The position numbers and the translations under genes are program-made. This document shows positions 9,419 through 18,052 of a stretch of DNA of 64,000 bases, one piece after another. This DNA is from Clostridia bacterium (GTDB lineage: Bacteria > Bacillota > TC1 > UBA5767). The stretch lies in NCBI GenBank assembly GCA_016887505.1, contig CP069393.1, positions 2,007,001-2,071,000 on the forward strand, in the 5' to 3' direction. Every line of letters begins with the position of its first letter. The stretch's first letter is position 1. Under the pieces are notes generated by a model, which had not been told where the DNA came from, searched no databases, and worked only from the letters and a program-made list of their open reading frames with translations.

Positions 9419-9628
9419 ATGATGGAAACCATAATTTTGATAATAGTTGGACTTGTGGCACTGGGCGTGATTCTATTTATGACATTTGCCGGATCCAAAT
9501 CAGGCTGCCACAAGAACAGCAGTGAGTGTTCGTCTTGCAGTTTGTACCGAAGCTGCGACCAACATCCTGCGCCACGAGATACACAGCAAAAACCAGTAGA
9601 TGATAATAACGATGAACAAAAATCATAA
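9419..9628 (+). CDS. FeoB-associated Cys-rich membrane peptide
   Basis: A 69-residue protein with one N-terminal membrane helix (about 3-24) and a cytoplasmic cysteine cluster (SGCHKNSSECSSCSLYRSC), followed by a polar tail. Small single-span Cys-rich proteins of this type are regularly found directly after feoB in Firmicutes and are thought to help FeoB, somewhat as FeoC does elsewhere; the mechanism is not established. It starts 9 bases after feoB with GAGGTGAT as Shine-Dalgarno. Either of two adjacent ATGs could be the start. The operon terminator follows its stop codon at once. Confidence 0.85.
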   Translation: MMETIILIIVGLVALGVILFMTFAGSKSGCHKNSSECSSCSLYRSCDQHPAPRDTQQKPVDDNNDEQKS

Positions 9629-9654
9629 GGGAGACATGTCTCCCTTTATTTTTT
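9627..9654 (+). terminator. terminator of the iron operon
   Basis: A perfect palindrome (AAGGGAGACA and TGTCTCCCTT, 9627-9646) followed by TATTTTTT. It begins at the stop codon of the Cys-rich peptide gene. Confidence 0.88.
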
Positions 9655-9671
9655 GGAAGGAAAAAGCTTTT

Positions 9672-11528
9672 ATGGATGATTTTTTAGTAGTATCAAAAAA
9701 GGATATGCGTCACAGGGGCTGGGATAGATTGGACTTTGTATTGGTTACAGGTGATGCATATGTAGACCACCATTCTTTTGGTGCGGCAGTGATTGGCCGT
9801 GTTCTTACGAAGGCTGGTTACAAGGTAGGCATCTTGGCGCAACCCTATTTTCAAGATGAGCGAGATATGGATAAATTGGGTGAACCTAGACTGGGCTTTC
9901 TGGTGACATCTGGCAATATGGATTCCATGGTGGCTCACTACAGCGTGAATAAGAAAAGACGCCATCAAGATGCCTATTCCCCGGGTGGCAATATGGGGCA
10001 TAGACCAGACCGGGCCGTAATTGTATACAGTCAGTTGATTCGTAAAAGATATCCCAATGCAAATATCGTGCTTGGGGGCATTGAGGCTAGCCTCAGACGT
10101 TTTGCACACTATGATTATTGGAACGACACCGTGATGCCGAGTATTTTAGAGGAATCAGGAGCAGATTTATTGGTGTATGGCATGGGGGAAAATACCATGA
10201 CCCAGATTGCTGAGTTTTTAAACCAGGGATTTGAGGCTAAGGATATACAATGGTTGCCCGGAACCTGTTATCAGATTTCTGAAATTTCAGCTACACTGAA
10301 GAAGCAAGTAGAAATTGGTGAGGCCATACGTGCGGAAGGATACCTTGAAGTAAAGCGCAATCCAAAGGATTTCAATCAAGCCTTCCTAGCAGAGTATCGC
10401 CAGCAGGATCCTGTTTGGGGACGCATCGTGTTACAAAAGCAAAAACATAGTTATTTAGTTCAGAATCCTCCGGCAAAACCTCTCGATAGAGCGGAACTAG
10501 ATGAGGTCTACAAGTTACCATTCACACGAAAGGTACATCCATCCTACGAGGGACAAGGTGGTATTCCGGCTATTGAAGAAGTCCGCTTTAGTATTGCTGC
10601 TACCCGCGGCTGTTTTGGCAGTTGCAGCTTTTGTGCCATAACCTTCCACCAGGGCAGAATTGTCACAGCTCGCAGCAAAGAATCGCTGATTGCGGAAGCC
10701 GAGCGTATGACTCATGATGAGGATTTTAAGGGATATATCCATGATGTAGGAGGACCAACAGCCAACTTTTTTGGGCCTGCCTGTGATAAGCAGTTGGAAA
10801 AGGGAAGTTGTTCGCATCGCCAGTGCCTAGTTCCGAAACCATGTGAAAATTTAAATGTGTCACACAAGGAATATTTGGAAGTATTGAGAGCCATCCGTGC
10901 GTTGCCAGGGGTGAAGAAAGTATTTGTGCGTTCAGGCATCCGCTATGACTACCTGATGGCAGACAAGGATCAGACTTTTATGCGGGAACTATGTGCTCAC
11001 CACGTTAGCGGCCGACTGAAAGTGGCACCGGAACATGTTTCGCCGAGAGTGTTGGAAATCATGGGCAAACCGAAGCGAAAGGTTTATGACGCATTTTGCA
11101 ACCGCTTCATGGAAATGAACCGCACGCTAGGAAAAAAACAGTACTTGGTACCATATTTAATTTCAAGCCATCCTGGTAGCCAATTGTCGGATGCAATATT
11201 GTTGGCAGAATATTTAAAAGAACAGAATGTTCGTCCGGAACAGGTTCAAGACTTTTATCCGGTGCCGGGGACTCTGTCTACTGCAATGTACCATACTGGC
11301 TATAATCCCCTAGACGATAAGCCTATTTATGTAGCGAAGAAACCTTCAGACAAAAAGATGCAACGAGCCTTGTTGCAATATTTTAATCCGGAGAACTATG
11401 CTTTAGTAAGAAAAGCCCTTCGCCTTGAAGGCAGAGAGGACCTAATCGGTAGTGGTAAACACTGTTTGGTCCCCGATGGAAAGAGGTATGAGAAAGTGAT
11501 AAGAAAAAAACCCCAGCGCAAGCGCTAG
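9672..11528 (+). CDS. YgiQ-family radical SAM protein (UPF0313)
   Basis: A 618-residue radical S-adenosylmethionine enzyme. The 4Fe-4S ligands are Cys314, Cys318 and Cys321 in RGCFGSCSFC. The long N-terminal region (1-290) with DAYVDHHSFGAAVIGR, LVTSGNMDSMVAHY and GGIEASLRRFAHYDYW is diagnostic of the YgiQ family, and the C-terminal part carries further Cys and His residues (ACDKQLEKGSCSHRQC). The reaction of this family is not established. The start at 9672 is chosen because GGAAGG precedes it by 11 bases; an upstream in-frame ATG lies inside the previous terminator. It stands alone and is convergent with the minus-strand genes at 11525. Confidence 0.92.
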   Translation: MDDFLVVSKKDMRHRGWDRLDFVLVTGDAYVDHHSFGAAVIGRVLTKAGYKVGILAQPYFQDERDMDKLGEPRLGFLVTSGNMDSMVAHYSVNKKRRHQDAYSPGGNMGHRPDRAVIVYSQLIRKRYPNANIVLGGIEASLRRFAHYDYWNDTVMPSILEESGADLLVYGMGENTMTQIAEFLNQGFEAKDIQWLPGTCYQISEISATLKKQVEIGEAIRAEGYLEVKRNPKDFNQAFLAEYRQQDPVWGRIVLQKQKHSYLVQNPPAKPLDRAELDEVYKLPFTRKVHPSYEGQGGIPAIEEVRFSIAATRGCFGSCSFCAITFHQGRIVTARSKESLIAEAERMTHDEDFKGYIHDVGGPTANFFGPACDKQLEKGSCSHRQCLVPKPCENLNVSHKEYLEVLRAIRALPGVKKVFVRSGIRYDYLMADKDQTFMRELCAHHVSGRLKVAPEHVSPRVLEIMGKPKRKVYDAFCNRFMEMNRTLGKKQYLVPYLISSHPGSQLSDAILLAEYLKEQNVRPEQVQDFYPVPGTLSTAMYHTGYNPLDDKPIYVAKKPSDKKMQRALLQYFNPENYALVRKALRLEGREDLIGSGKHCLVPDGKRYEKVIRKKPQRKR

Positions 11529-11530
11529 GG
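11504..11530 (-). terminator. terminator for the minus-strand pair, inside the 3' end of the radical SAM gene
   Basis: Read on the minus strand, CCCTAGCGC-TT-GCGCTGGGG is followed by seven T residues. The hairpin overlaps the last codons of the convergent YgiQ-family gene, so the two transcription units overlap by a few bases. Confidence 0.8.
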
Positions 11531-12070
11531 TAAGAAATCCTTCAATGCCTCATGTACGGTGTAGCTAGATGCAGTCGTATAGGCAATCGTATAGTCGTTG
11601 TTTACATCCTTAAGCAGTGATTCCCACTCAAGATCAAGGGTATCATCACGGAGAAAGGTTAGATTCACAAATTGCTTGTTTTTGGGTACAGCCTCAAAGG
11701 ATACACCAGAAATATCCGCATCGGAAAAGCATAACGGGAAAGCCTTGTATGAGGCTTCGGCAACCTCTTTTAGAAGTGATTTTTCATTCCATACCTTGCC
11801 TGGGTCGAAGGTGATAGTGACCAGTTGCCCTTGGTCGGTTTTTTCAATGACAACATCCTTTAGCTTGTTGCTACCCAAATCCGCTTCAAGCAGTGAAACA
11901 AGATTGGATGAATCGACGAGCAGGGAGGATTCTTCTGCCGAGCGACTAGTTTGGATATCCTGCATATTCTTGTTCCAAGCGTAGCGACTTACGGCGAAAA
12001 TAATGAGTAGAATCACTATGAGCTGTAGCCATTTATTGTTAAACAATTTTTTTGAATCCATTCGGTTCAC
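11525..12070 (-). CDS. unknown membrane-anchored protein
   Basis: A 181-residue protein that I cannot assign to a family. It has a basic N-terminus, one membrane helix at about 16-33 (LQLIVILLIIFAVSRYAW) and a mainly polar domain of about 145 residues outside the membrane, with alternating beta-like stretches (VTITFDPGKVW; FVNLTFLRDDTL). The start is read as GTG at 12070, five bases after AGGAAGG; an ATG at 12061 would be poorly spaced. It lies 10 bases after the other unknown gene (12081-12845), so the two are a probable operon and may act together. Nothing in the sequence points to an enzyme active site. Confidence 0.7.
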   Translation of the reverse strand: MNRMDSKKLFNNKWLQLIVILLIIFAVSRYAWNKNMQDIQTSRSAEESSLLVDSSNLVSLLEADLGSNKLKDVVIEKTDQGQLVTITFDPGKVWNEKSLLKEVAEASYKAFPLCFSDADISGVSFEAVPKNKQFVNLTFLRDDTLDLEWESLLKDVNNDYTIAYTTASSYTVHEALKDFLP

Positions 12071-12080
12071 AGCTTCCTTC

Positions 12081-12845
12081 CTATTGGGGGAGCATCACGC
12101 TACGCGAAATCTCCTCAGCATTTTCTTTTCTAGTTTGCAGATATAAGGAACGTTTTTCAGTGTCGGTAATACGTTTGTCCTTGTTGATTAAGCGATTGTA
12201 AGCAAAATTATCCTTTTTCTCATAAAAGTAATGTCTTGCTCCGATTTTAGCCAACTCGATCTCACGGTCGAGTTTTTTTCTTGTTTCCCCTGAGGTTTCA
12301 AGCATAGAGGAGAGACTTTCTCTTACCTCATAGGCTATTTGCCGCATTTGGGCATACGGTATACCCCCGGTGTACAAGTTTTCTTTTTCTGGGTGGGTGC
12401 TTTCGGGTAAGATATCAAGGCAAAGCGCATATTGCTGCTTTAGAGCAGGGTCGAAAGCCTGATTTTTGCAGGTACCAGATAAGTTGGTCAGTATGTCCTT
12501 GCGACTGATTAGCAAGTTGTTGTCATCAAAAATTATTTCACCTACATAATCAGATGTTTGAATCCATTTTTCCAGACAATCCTGTCCGGCTTGAACAGAT
12601 GCTAGAAATTGAACGCTGTCTTCTGTTTGTTCAATGCGGACAAAGCCTAAGTAGGGCAGAGTATTGCTAGGCAGGTAGATACCCGTGGTAGATAAGAGAA
12701 GCAAGGTCCTGTCAGAGCCGTTTGATGTCAAAAATCGCTCTATTATGGTGGCCATGTGTACTGCTTCATCCGCATATCCTGCATCGTAAGCGGCCATGCT
12801 CTTGTCCAGAAAGCCAATGATTGTGCTTAATAATTTTTTTTCCAT
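12081..12845 (-). CDS. unknown soluble protein
   Basis: A 254-residue protein without a signal peptide or membrane segment and without motifs that I recognise. The N-terminal half alternates hydrophobic and charged stretches (TLLLLSTTGIYLPSNTLPYL; VQFLASVQAG). The C-terminal 100 residues are strongly charged and helical (ESLSSMLETSGETRKKLDRE onward). The ATG is well supported by GGAGG six bases upstream. It is the first gene of a two-gene minus-strand unit with the membrane-anchored protein that follows. Because that partner carries an extracytoplasmic domain, a cytosolic-membrane pair is possible, but no function is claimed. Confidence 0.72.
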   Translation of the reverse strand: MEKKLLSTIIGFLDKSMAAYDAGYADEAVHMATIIERFLTSNGSDRTLLLLSTTGIYLPSNTLPYLGFVRIEQTEDSVQFLASVQAGQDCLEKWIQTSDYVGEIIFDDNNLLISRKDILTNLSGTCKNQAFDPALKQQYALCLDILPESTHPEKENLYTGGIPYAQMRQIAYEVRESLSSMLETSGETRKKLDREIELAKIGARHYFYEKKDNFAYNRLINKDKRITDTEKRSLYLQTRKENAEEISRSVMLPQ

Positions 12846-12944
12846 CTAGACCTCCGAATATATTGTGCTTTTATCATATCGCGTTTTTTTGTATAAGCCC
12901 ATGTCAATTCTTGCAAGAATATGGAGCATCTTTCATAATTAAAA

Positions 12945-12967
12945 AAGCGGAGGCATTGCCTCCGCTT
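12945..12967 (-). terminator. terminator of pfp
   Basis: A 10-bp stem (AAGCGGAGGC with GCCTCCGCTT, loop of 3) followed on the minus strand by a T-run. It begins 20 bases after the stop of the phosphofructokinase gene. Confidence 0.9.
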
Positions 12968-12986
12968 AAATCGTGTTTAGCCGTGT

Positions 12987-14201
12987 CTAGTCGTGTTTAA
13001 GTTGTTTGGCAAAAGGTGCTCTCAGCATTTGTGCTTTGGGCATATTGGACCCAACCAAGGGTCTTGCATAATCCAGAAAGGCATGGGTTACATTGTTTCC
13101 TGATTCGTTAATGTATTCATCCGGCATTAATCTCGTTTTAGCTGCGATTTCTTTTAATTTTACGAGACTATAATCTACTGCGTAGTCGCCTGTGCGGTTA
13201 ATGGTTATTGAACCATCGACGTTGTGCCAAATGGCGAAGTGTGCCGCTTTTTCCCCTACTTCTCTTGCTTCATGCATATCAACATCACTGACACACCCAG
13301 CGAAACTCCGCTGTAGGTAACCGAAGGTATCAGCACGCACCCGACTAACTTTCAGGGTTCTCTTTAAATGGTCTACGACCATGTCGCCTAGCTGACCGCC
13401 AGCTAACTCTACGTTGCCGTGGGCATCGCGTTCAACGCGTTTTCGTAGTGTGCTAGCAATGGGCTGGCCTTGGGCATTGATAATGCCTTCGGACATAGCG
13501 ATGACACAACGACCATATTTTTTATATACGTTTCGAACATCTTGTGTGAAGCGGTCTAAGTCGAATGCACGTTCTGGCATGTAAATTAGGTGTGGACCAT
13601 CATCGGAGAATTTTTTGCCGAGTGCAGCCGATGCAGCTAGAAATCCAGCATGCCGTCCCATAACTACGCCAATATAAATACCACCTAGTGCTCTGGTTTC
13701 AAGATTAGCACCGATGAAGCTTTGGGCTACGAAACGGGCTGCAGAACCATAGCCAGGGGTATGGTCATTGAGAACCAAATCATTGTCTACCGTTTTTGGA
13801 ATGTGGATGGCCCGGAATTCATAGTTCTCTTTATGAGCATAGTCGTTGACTAGGCGCACGGTATCAGATGAGTCGTTGCCGCCGATATAGAAAAAGTAGC
13901 GGACGTTGTGAAGTTTGAGCATCTCAAAAATTTCAGCACAATATTTAAGATCAGGTTTTACCCGAGTGGACAGCAAAGCTGCTGATGGGGTTTTTGCAAC
14001 CAATTCTAGGTTGTGGGTAGTTTCCTGAGTCAGGTCGATGAAATCTTCATTGATGATGCCTTCAACACCTTTAATAGCACCATAAACTCGGCCGACTTGA
14101 TTGAATTTTCTAGATTCCAGAACAGCTCCAACGAGTGATTGGTTTATGACCGCAGTAGGGCCACCTCCTTGTGCAATAACAACGTTACCTTTTAGTTCCA
14201 T
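12987..14201 (-). CDS. pfp: pyrophosphate-type 6-phosphofructokinase
   Basis: A 404-residue enzyme of the PFK family, catalysing fructose-6-phosphate plus phosphoryl donor to fructose-1,6-bisphosphate in glycolysis. The phosphate-binding loop QGGGPTAVIN is at 11-20. Donor specificity is read at two points. GGNDS at 107-111 carries Asp where ATP enzymes have Gly, and PKTVDND at 135-141 carries Lys where ATP enzymes have Gly. Both predict PPi use, which would be reversible and would save ATP, common in fermentative anaerobes. The residue before the diagnostic Asp is Asn instead of the more usual Asp. The start at 14201 has GGAG upstream within an unused upstream ATG. Single-gene unit with its own terminator. 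Confidence 0.92.
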   Translation of the reverse strand: MELKGNVVIAQGGGPTAVINQSLVGAVLESRKFNQVGRVYGAIKGVEGIINEDFIDLTQETTHNLELVAKTPSAALLSTRVKPDLKYCAEIFEMLKLHNVRYFFYIGGNDSSDTVRLVNDYAHKENYEFRAIHIPKTVDNDLVLNDHTPGYGSAARFVAQSFIGANLETRALGGIYIGVVMGRHAGFLAASAALGKKFSDDGPHLIYMPERAFDLDRFTQDVRNVYKKYGRCVIAMSEGIINAQGQPIASTLRKRVERDAHGNVELAGGQLGDMVVDHLKRTLKVSRVRADTFGYLQRSFAGCVSDVDMHEAREVGEKAAHFAIWHNVDGSITINRTGDYAVDYSLVKLKEIAAKTRLMPDEYINESGNNVTHAFLDYARPLVGSNMPKAQMLRAPFAKQLKHD

Positions 14202-14341
14202 TTTCTCCTCCATAATGTTTAATAAATGTTTGGTTGATGTGGAATATTCTTTTTTTTGTTTACCTATTTTCTAATCAGACAATTCATTATACACTAGATG
14301 ATGTAACAGTTGAACAGAGAAAGAATCAGAGGGGGAAGAAC

Positions 14342-16129
14342 ATGAGCAAAAAGATGAAGCACATATTGGGTTTGCTGCTGCTACTGGTTGGGCTGATTGG
14401 ACTTACTGGTTGCACCTTGTTTTCAAGTGATGCAGAAGAATTACCTGAGGACCCAGCTGCTGTTGAAGAACCACAGGAACCAGCAGTCCCGGAGTTGACT
14501 GAAGAAGAATTGCTGGCCATTGCACAAGAGGAAAGACTACAACTCGAAGAAACCAGAAAAAATGAATTGAAAGAGTTCTATGTACCTCTACCGGCAATTG
14601 GTGAAGAACGTGAAAAAGTGACAACGGAAGCAAAGGCTGTTTATGTAACCAGCAATGTTGCAGGTTTTAATTTTGATATTGAAGATATAGAGTACTATGC
14701 TGATTATGTGCGTAGTATAAGTGGACAAACAAATAATACAGTAGACACCTCTCGTCTAGGAGACGTCAATAAACTAGAACGCATATTAGGGCTTTGTGAG
14801 GCTTCTGAACTAAATGCCTTGGTCATTGATGTTAAGAATGATGATGGACTCGTTTCTTGGCCTAGCGATGTGCCCATCGTGGAAGAAGTGGGTTCAAACT
14901 GGACCAATGTAATGCCGGAATATTCGGTGTTGCTGGACTATTTAAAAGACCATAATATCTATTCTATTGCTCGAATTGTGGCTTTTAAAGACCCCTACTT
15001 TGCCAAGACGAAATCAGAACACGCCATACAGCTTAAAAATGGTGGAGCCTATAAGGATAAGAAGGGCATAATGTGGGTTAATCCCTTCGACCCATATGTT
15101 TGGGATTATAATATAGCCCTTTCCAAAGAGGCCGCTCTAAGGGGATTTGATGAAATACAGTATGATTATGTGCGTTTCCCTGATAACGCGAAAACCTACA
15201 ATCCAATCACGGATTTCCCTTACAGGGAAGGCAGAGACAAGGACCAGGCTATTGAATCCTTCCTTGCGCATGCCAAAGAAGAGTTAGCGCCTTATAATGT
15301 AAACATAGCAGCAGATGTTTTTGGTGTAGCAACCCGCTCTTGGGATGATAAGCCGGAAGACATTGGTCAAACTTGGCGCTTAGTTGCTAACCAAGCGGAC
15401 TATATCTGCCCCATGATTTACCCCAGCCATTATGGCCCCAACTGGTATGGATACGCAGTACCCGACCAACATCCGTACGGCGTTTTGCGTGCATCTCTCA
15501 AAGAGGCACTAGAACGTAATGCTGCTCAGCCGGAACCGGCAGTCATTCGGCCCTGGATTCAAGGATTCAATGCACCATGGATTGCCGGACACATAAACTA
15601 TGATGCCAAGGCTATTTCAGACCAGATTGTAGCGGGTGTAGAATTGGGCGTGAATGATTACATTATTTGGGATCCGAGTAATTCCTATGATCCTATGATT
15701 TTCTTCTACCATGACCGTGTGGAAGATACTTGGCCAGAGGGAGAGGACGTAACAGGACGGACACCGGAAGAAGCCCTTAGCAAATATCTGAAGGCCCAGA
15801 AGAATGATTGGCTAAGCCAGATTTATCTATTAACACCGATGGATGAAAGAGCTGCTGACTATGATGAATTTGCGGCACAACGTGAAGAAACAGGCATGAC
15901 GCTAGATAGCTATGATATTGTATCGGTAAATAAGACAGATGATGGTAAGTGGACTGCTGTTCTAAATGCTACCTTTACATCAAATCAAGGTACAGCTGAA
16001 TTGACAGGGGCAGTTGTGGATATTATTAATGAAAAAGATGTCTACAAGGTATCACTCCCGGAATTGGTATTTGTCAATGAGCAAGAGAGCGAAACGGAGT
16101 CAGAAGGAAGCGTAGAAGCAACAGAATGA
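14342..16129 (+). CDS. lipoprotein with DUF4015 putative glycoside hydrolase domain
   Basis: A 595-residue exported lipoprotein. The signal peptide ends in lipobox LTGC with Cys24, and an acidic Glu/Pro-rich spacer (about 30-75) follows. The main domain (about 95-410) starts with AVYVTSNVAGFNFDIEDIEY and contains LNALVIDVKNDDGLVSWPSD and YDYVRFPD, typical of DUF4015, which has a glycoside-hydrolase-like TIM-barrel fold. The likely target is cell-surface or environmental polysaccharide, but no activity is established. About 150 further residues form a C-terminal domain of unknown role. GAGGGGGAAG precedes the ATG at 14342. Divergent from pfp. Confidence 0.85.
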   Translation: MSKKMKHILGLLLLLVGLIGLTGCTLFSSDAEELPEDPAAVEEPQEPAVPELTEEELLAIAQEERLQLEETRKNELKEFYVPLPAIGEEREKVTTEAKAVYVTSNVAGFNFDIEDIEYYADYVRSISGQTNNTVDTSRLGDVNKLERILGLCEASELNALVIDVKNDDGLVSWPSDVPIVEEVGSNWTNVMPEYSVLLDYLKDHNIYSIARIVAFKDPYFAKTKSEHAIQLKNGGAYKDKKGIMWVNPFDPYVWDYNIALSKEAALRGFDEIQYDYVRFPDNAKTYNPITDFPYREGRDKDQAIESFLAHAKEELAPYNVNIAADVFGVATRSWDDKPEDIGQTWRLVANQADYICPMIYPSHYGPNWYGYAVPDQHPYGVLRASLKEALERNAAQPEPAVIRPWIQGFNAPWIAGHINYDAKAISDQIVAGVELGVNDYIIWDPSNSYDPMIFFYHDRVEDTWPEGEDVTGRTPEEALSKYLKAQKNDWLSQIYLLTPMDERAADYDEFAAQREETGMTLDSYDIVSVNKTDDGKWTAVLNATFTSNQGTAELTGAVVDIINEKDVYKVSLPELVFVNEQESETESEGSVEATE

Positions 16130-16160
16130 CGAAATAAGTATGGCGGAGGAACGAAGGAAC

Positions 16161-16790
16161 ATGAAACTGAACATAATTTTTCATAGCATACACGGACACG
16201 GATACCAAATGGCAAAAGCAATTGCTGAGGGAGCAAGTGAAGTGTCTGACGTTGAAGTAGGCATTTATAGGGTTAGCGAGACCTTGTCTGAAGAGCTTTT
16301 GGATCAGCTTAATGCCAAAGAGGATTTGGAAGAGTTTTCACATTTGCCAGTAGCAGATATGAATACGCTAAATGAAGCGGACGGGATTATCCTGGGAGCT
16401 CCCACCTATTTTGGAGCCCCAAGTGCTCAAATGTATACGTATCTAAATGCAGCCGGAGCAGAGTGGGCTGAAGGTAAATTGGTGGGGAAAATAGGTAGTG
16501 CTTTCACTACTACCGCCGAACAAAACGGAGGAGCGGAAACGGCTTTGAATCACTTCCTCTCTTTCTTTATGCACCAAGGTATGATCGTGGTCAGTGTGCC
16601 TACCCCTCTGACACTAAAGGAAATGCACGTAGACGATAAACCAGTGGGTGGATATCCTTATGGTGCCTCCATGATAACCGGTGGAATGGATGATATCGAT
16701 CTAACACCGGAAGAAAAAGAAGTGGCTTTGCTGCAAGGTAGGACAGTGGCGAAGACGCTGCGGGAAATCTGTTTGGGAAGGAGTATGTAA
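16161..16790 (+). CDS. WrbA-like flavodoxin-fold NAD(P)H:quinone oxidoreductase
   Basis: A 209-residue flavodoxin-fold protein. The FMN phosphate loop is at the N-terminus (FHSIHGHGYQMAKAIAEG), with the WrbA-like features ADGIILGAPTYFGAPSAQMY and KIGSAFTTTAEQNGGAETAL. It probably catalyses two-electron reduction of quinones or other small acceptors with bound FMN. I chose the ATG at 16161 because the protein then starts at the first beta strand; an ATG at 16140 has no Shine-Dalgarno. Its stop overlaps the start of the next gene (TAATG), so the two flavoproteins are translationally coupled. Confidence 0.85.
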   Translation: MKLNIIFHSIHGHGYQMAKAIAEGASEVSDVEVGIYRVSETLSEELLDQLNAKEDLEEFSHLPVADMNTLNEADGIILGAPTYFGAPSAQMYTYLNAAGAEWAEGKLVGKIGSAFTTTAEQNGGAETALNHFLSFFMHQGMIVVSVPTPLTLKEMHVDDKPVGGYPYGASMITGGMDDIDLTPEEKEVALLQGRTVAKTLREICLGRSM

Positions 16791-17299
16791 TGCAAAGAGA
16801 AGAGATAAGATATGAGGAATTTGCGAAAGAGTATTTGCAACAGTTGCCTAAAGGAGTATTTCTTTCCCTCAAAGGGACACCGGATAATACAATGACAATC
16901 GGCTGGGGTAGCATCGGCTACATATGGAAAAAACCGGTCCTGATGGTGATGGTGCGTAAATCTAGACACTCATATCCTATGATAAATGAGGCAGGTGAAT
17001 TTACAGTAAGTATCCCCCTGGACCAAGATTTACAAGATAAGCTGTTGAAGTGTGGCAGGAATTCAGGTAGAGACATGGATAAGTTTGAGACCTTTAATTT
17101 AAAGAAGGATTCAGCAATGGCTTTGCTAGACACACCCGTTGTGGGAGACTGTGCACTACAATTTGAATGTCGAACTCTATATAGGCAGGAAATGGACCCT
17201 TCGATGTTGGACGAAGTGATCCGAGAAACAGCCTATGCAGATAATGACTTCCATATGTTGTATTATGGAGAAATTCTAGCCAGTTATATTCAAAAATAA
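16790..17299 (+). CDS. flavin reductase-like, flavoredoxin-type FMN-binding protein
   Basis: A 169-residue protein with the split-barrel flavin reductase fold (PKGVFLSLKGTPDNTMTIGW; VLMVMVRKSRHSYPMINEAG; FTVSIPLDQDLQDKLLKCGR). Flavoredoxin-type members bind FMN and reduce flavin or transfer electrons in anaerobes. The start codon overlaps the stop of the WrbA-like gene by one base, which suggests coupled expression and perhaps electron transfer between the two products. Length is normal for the family. The physiological acceptor is unknown. Confidence 0.85.
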   Translation: MQREEIRYEEFAKEYLQQLPKGVFLSLKGTPDNTMTIGWGSIGYIWKKPVLMVMVRKSRHSYPMINEAGEFTVSIPLDQDLQDKLLKCGRNSGRDMDKFETFNLKKDSAMALLDTPVVGDCALQFECRTLYRQEMDPSMLDEVIRETAYADNDFHMLYYGEILASYIQK

Positions 17300-17319
17300 A
17301 AACAGTATAGTTAACATTG

Positions 17320-17341
17320 CGAGCCGTATTGTTGCGGCTCG
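17320..17341 (+). terminator. weak terminator-like hairpin
   Basis: CGAGCCG and CGGCTCG form a 7-bp stem with an 8-base loop, followed by the AT-rich but imperfect tail TAAATTATTT. It lies 20 bases after the flavoprotein pair. Confidence 0.5.
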
Positions 17342-17474
17342 TAAATTATTTGGCAGAAAACGAGAAATATGATATAAACGCTAGAAAAATACTTGGGCTG
17401 TGATATACTGAACCTGTAAACCACACTTAATATTTACTTAAAAAATTTAGTATTATACATGGAGGGGAAAAGTA

Positions 17475-17933
17475 ATGTCTTTTGAAGCAAAAGCAAAGGA
17501 ACTCGGTATCGAGATTCCAGTGCCAGGTAAACCTACTGCTGCTTATGAACCAGGCGTCTTGATTGATAATTTGGTTTTTGTATCAGGACAGCTTCCTATG
17601 GTAAACGGTGAGCTGCAGTATAAAGGAATCGTGGGCGACGACGTAACGAAGGAAGAAGCATATCAAGGTGCAAGAATTTGTGCCATCAATGCCTTGGGTG
17701 TTGTAAAGAGTATTATCGGTTCTTTGGACAATATTGAGAAGATAGTCAAAGTAGAAGGATTTGTTAACAGTACCCAGGATGTGACCTACCAGCCAGCCTG
17801 CATAAACGGTGCTTCTGATCTTTTGGGAGAACTTTTTGGCGATGTTGGAAAGCATGCTCGTTTTGCTGTTGGAACTAGTGGTTTACCTTTAGGATCTTCT
17901 GTAGAAGTAGGAATGATTGTAAAGGTTAAGTAA
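17475..17933 (+). CDS. RidA/YjgF/YER057c-family protein
   Basis: A 152-residue protein of the RidA superfamily, whose canonical members hydrolyse reactive enamine/imine intermediates released by PLP enzymes. Family features are DNLVFVSGQLPM near 35, GDDVTKEEAYQGARICAINAL near 55 and the closing ARFAVGTSGLPLGSSVEVGM with the conserved Arg. It is longer than the 125-residue core, as in the YjgF-like subgroup, so imine deaminase activity is not certain. It lies upstream of a PLP aminotransferase, SerA and DUF1015, which fits damage control in serine or alanine metabolism, though about 120 bases separate it from them. GGAGGGG precedes the ATG. Confidence 0.85.
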   Translation: MSFEAKAKELGIEIPVPGKPTAAYEPGVLIDNLVFVSGQLPMVNGELQYKGIVGDDVTKEEAYQGARICAINALGVVKSIIGSLDNIEKIVKVEGFVNSTQDVTYQPACINGASDLLGELFGDVGKHARFAVGTSGLPLGSSVEVGMIVKVK

Positions 17934-18052
17934 GGTTTGAAACAAAGAAAAAGTAAGGTTAAAAAGTATCACTTGTATGATAAGCATAGAAGTGATATTC
18001 TTACGTGGTGAAAATTGTATTTTAAAGAATAAGGATTCTTAGGAGGGTTATT

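Noticed and set aside
9693-10109. 138-codon minus-strand frame inside the radical SAM gene
   Set aside because: It lies fully inside a well-supported gene, has no ribosome site and no recognisable product.
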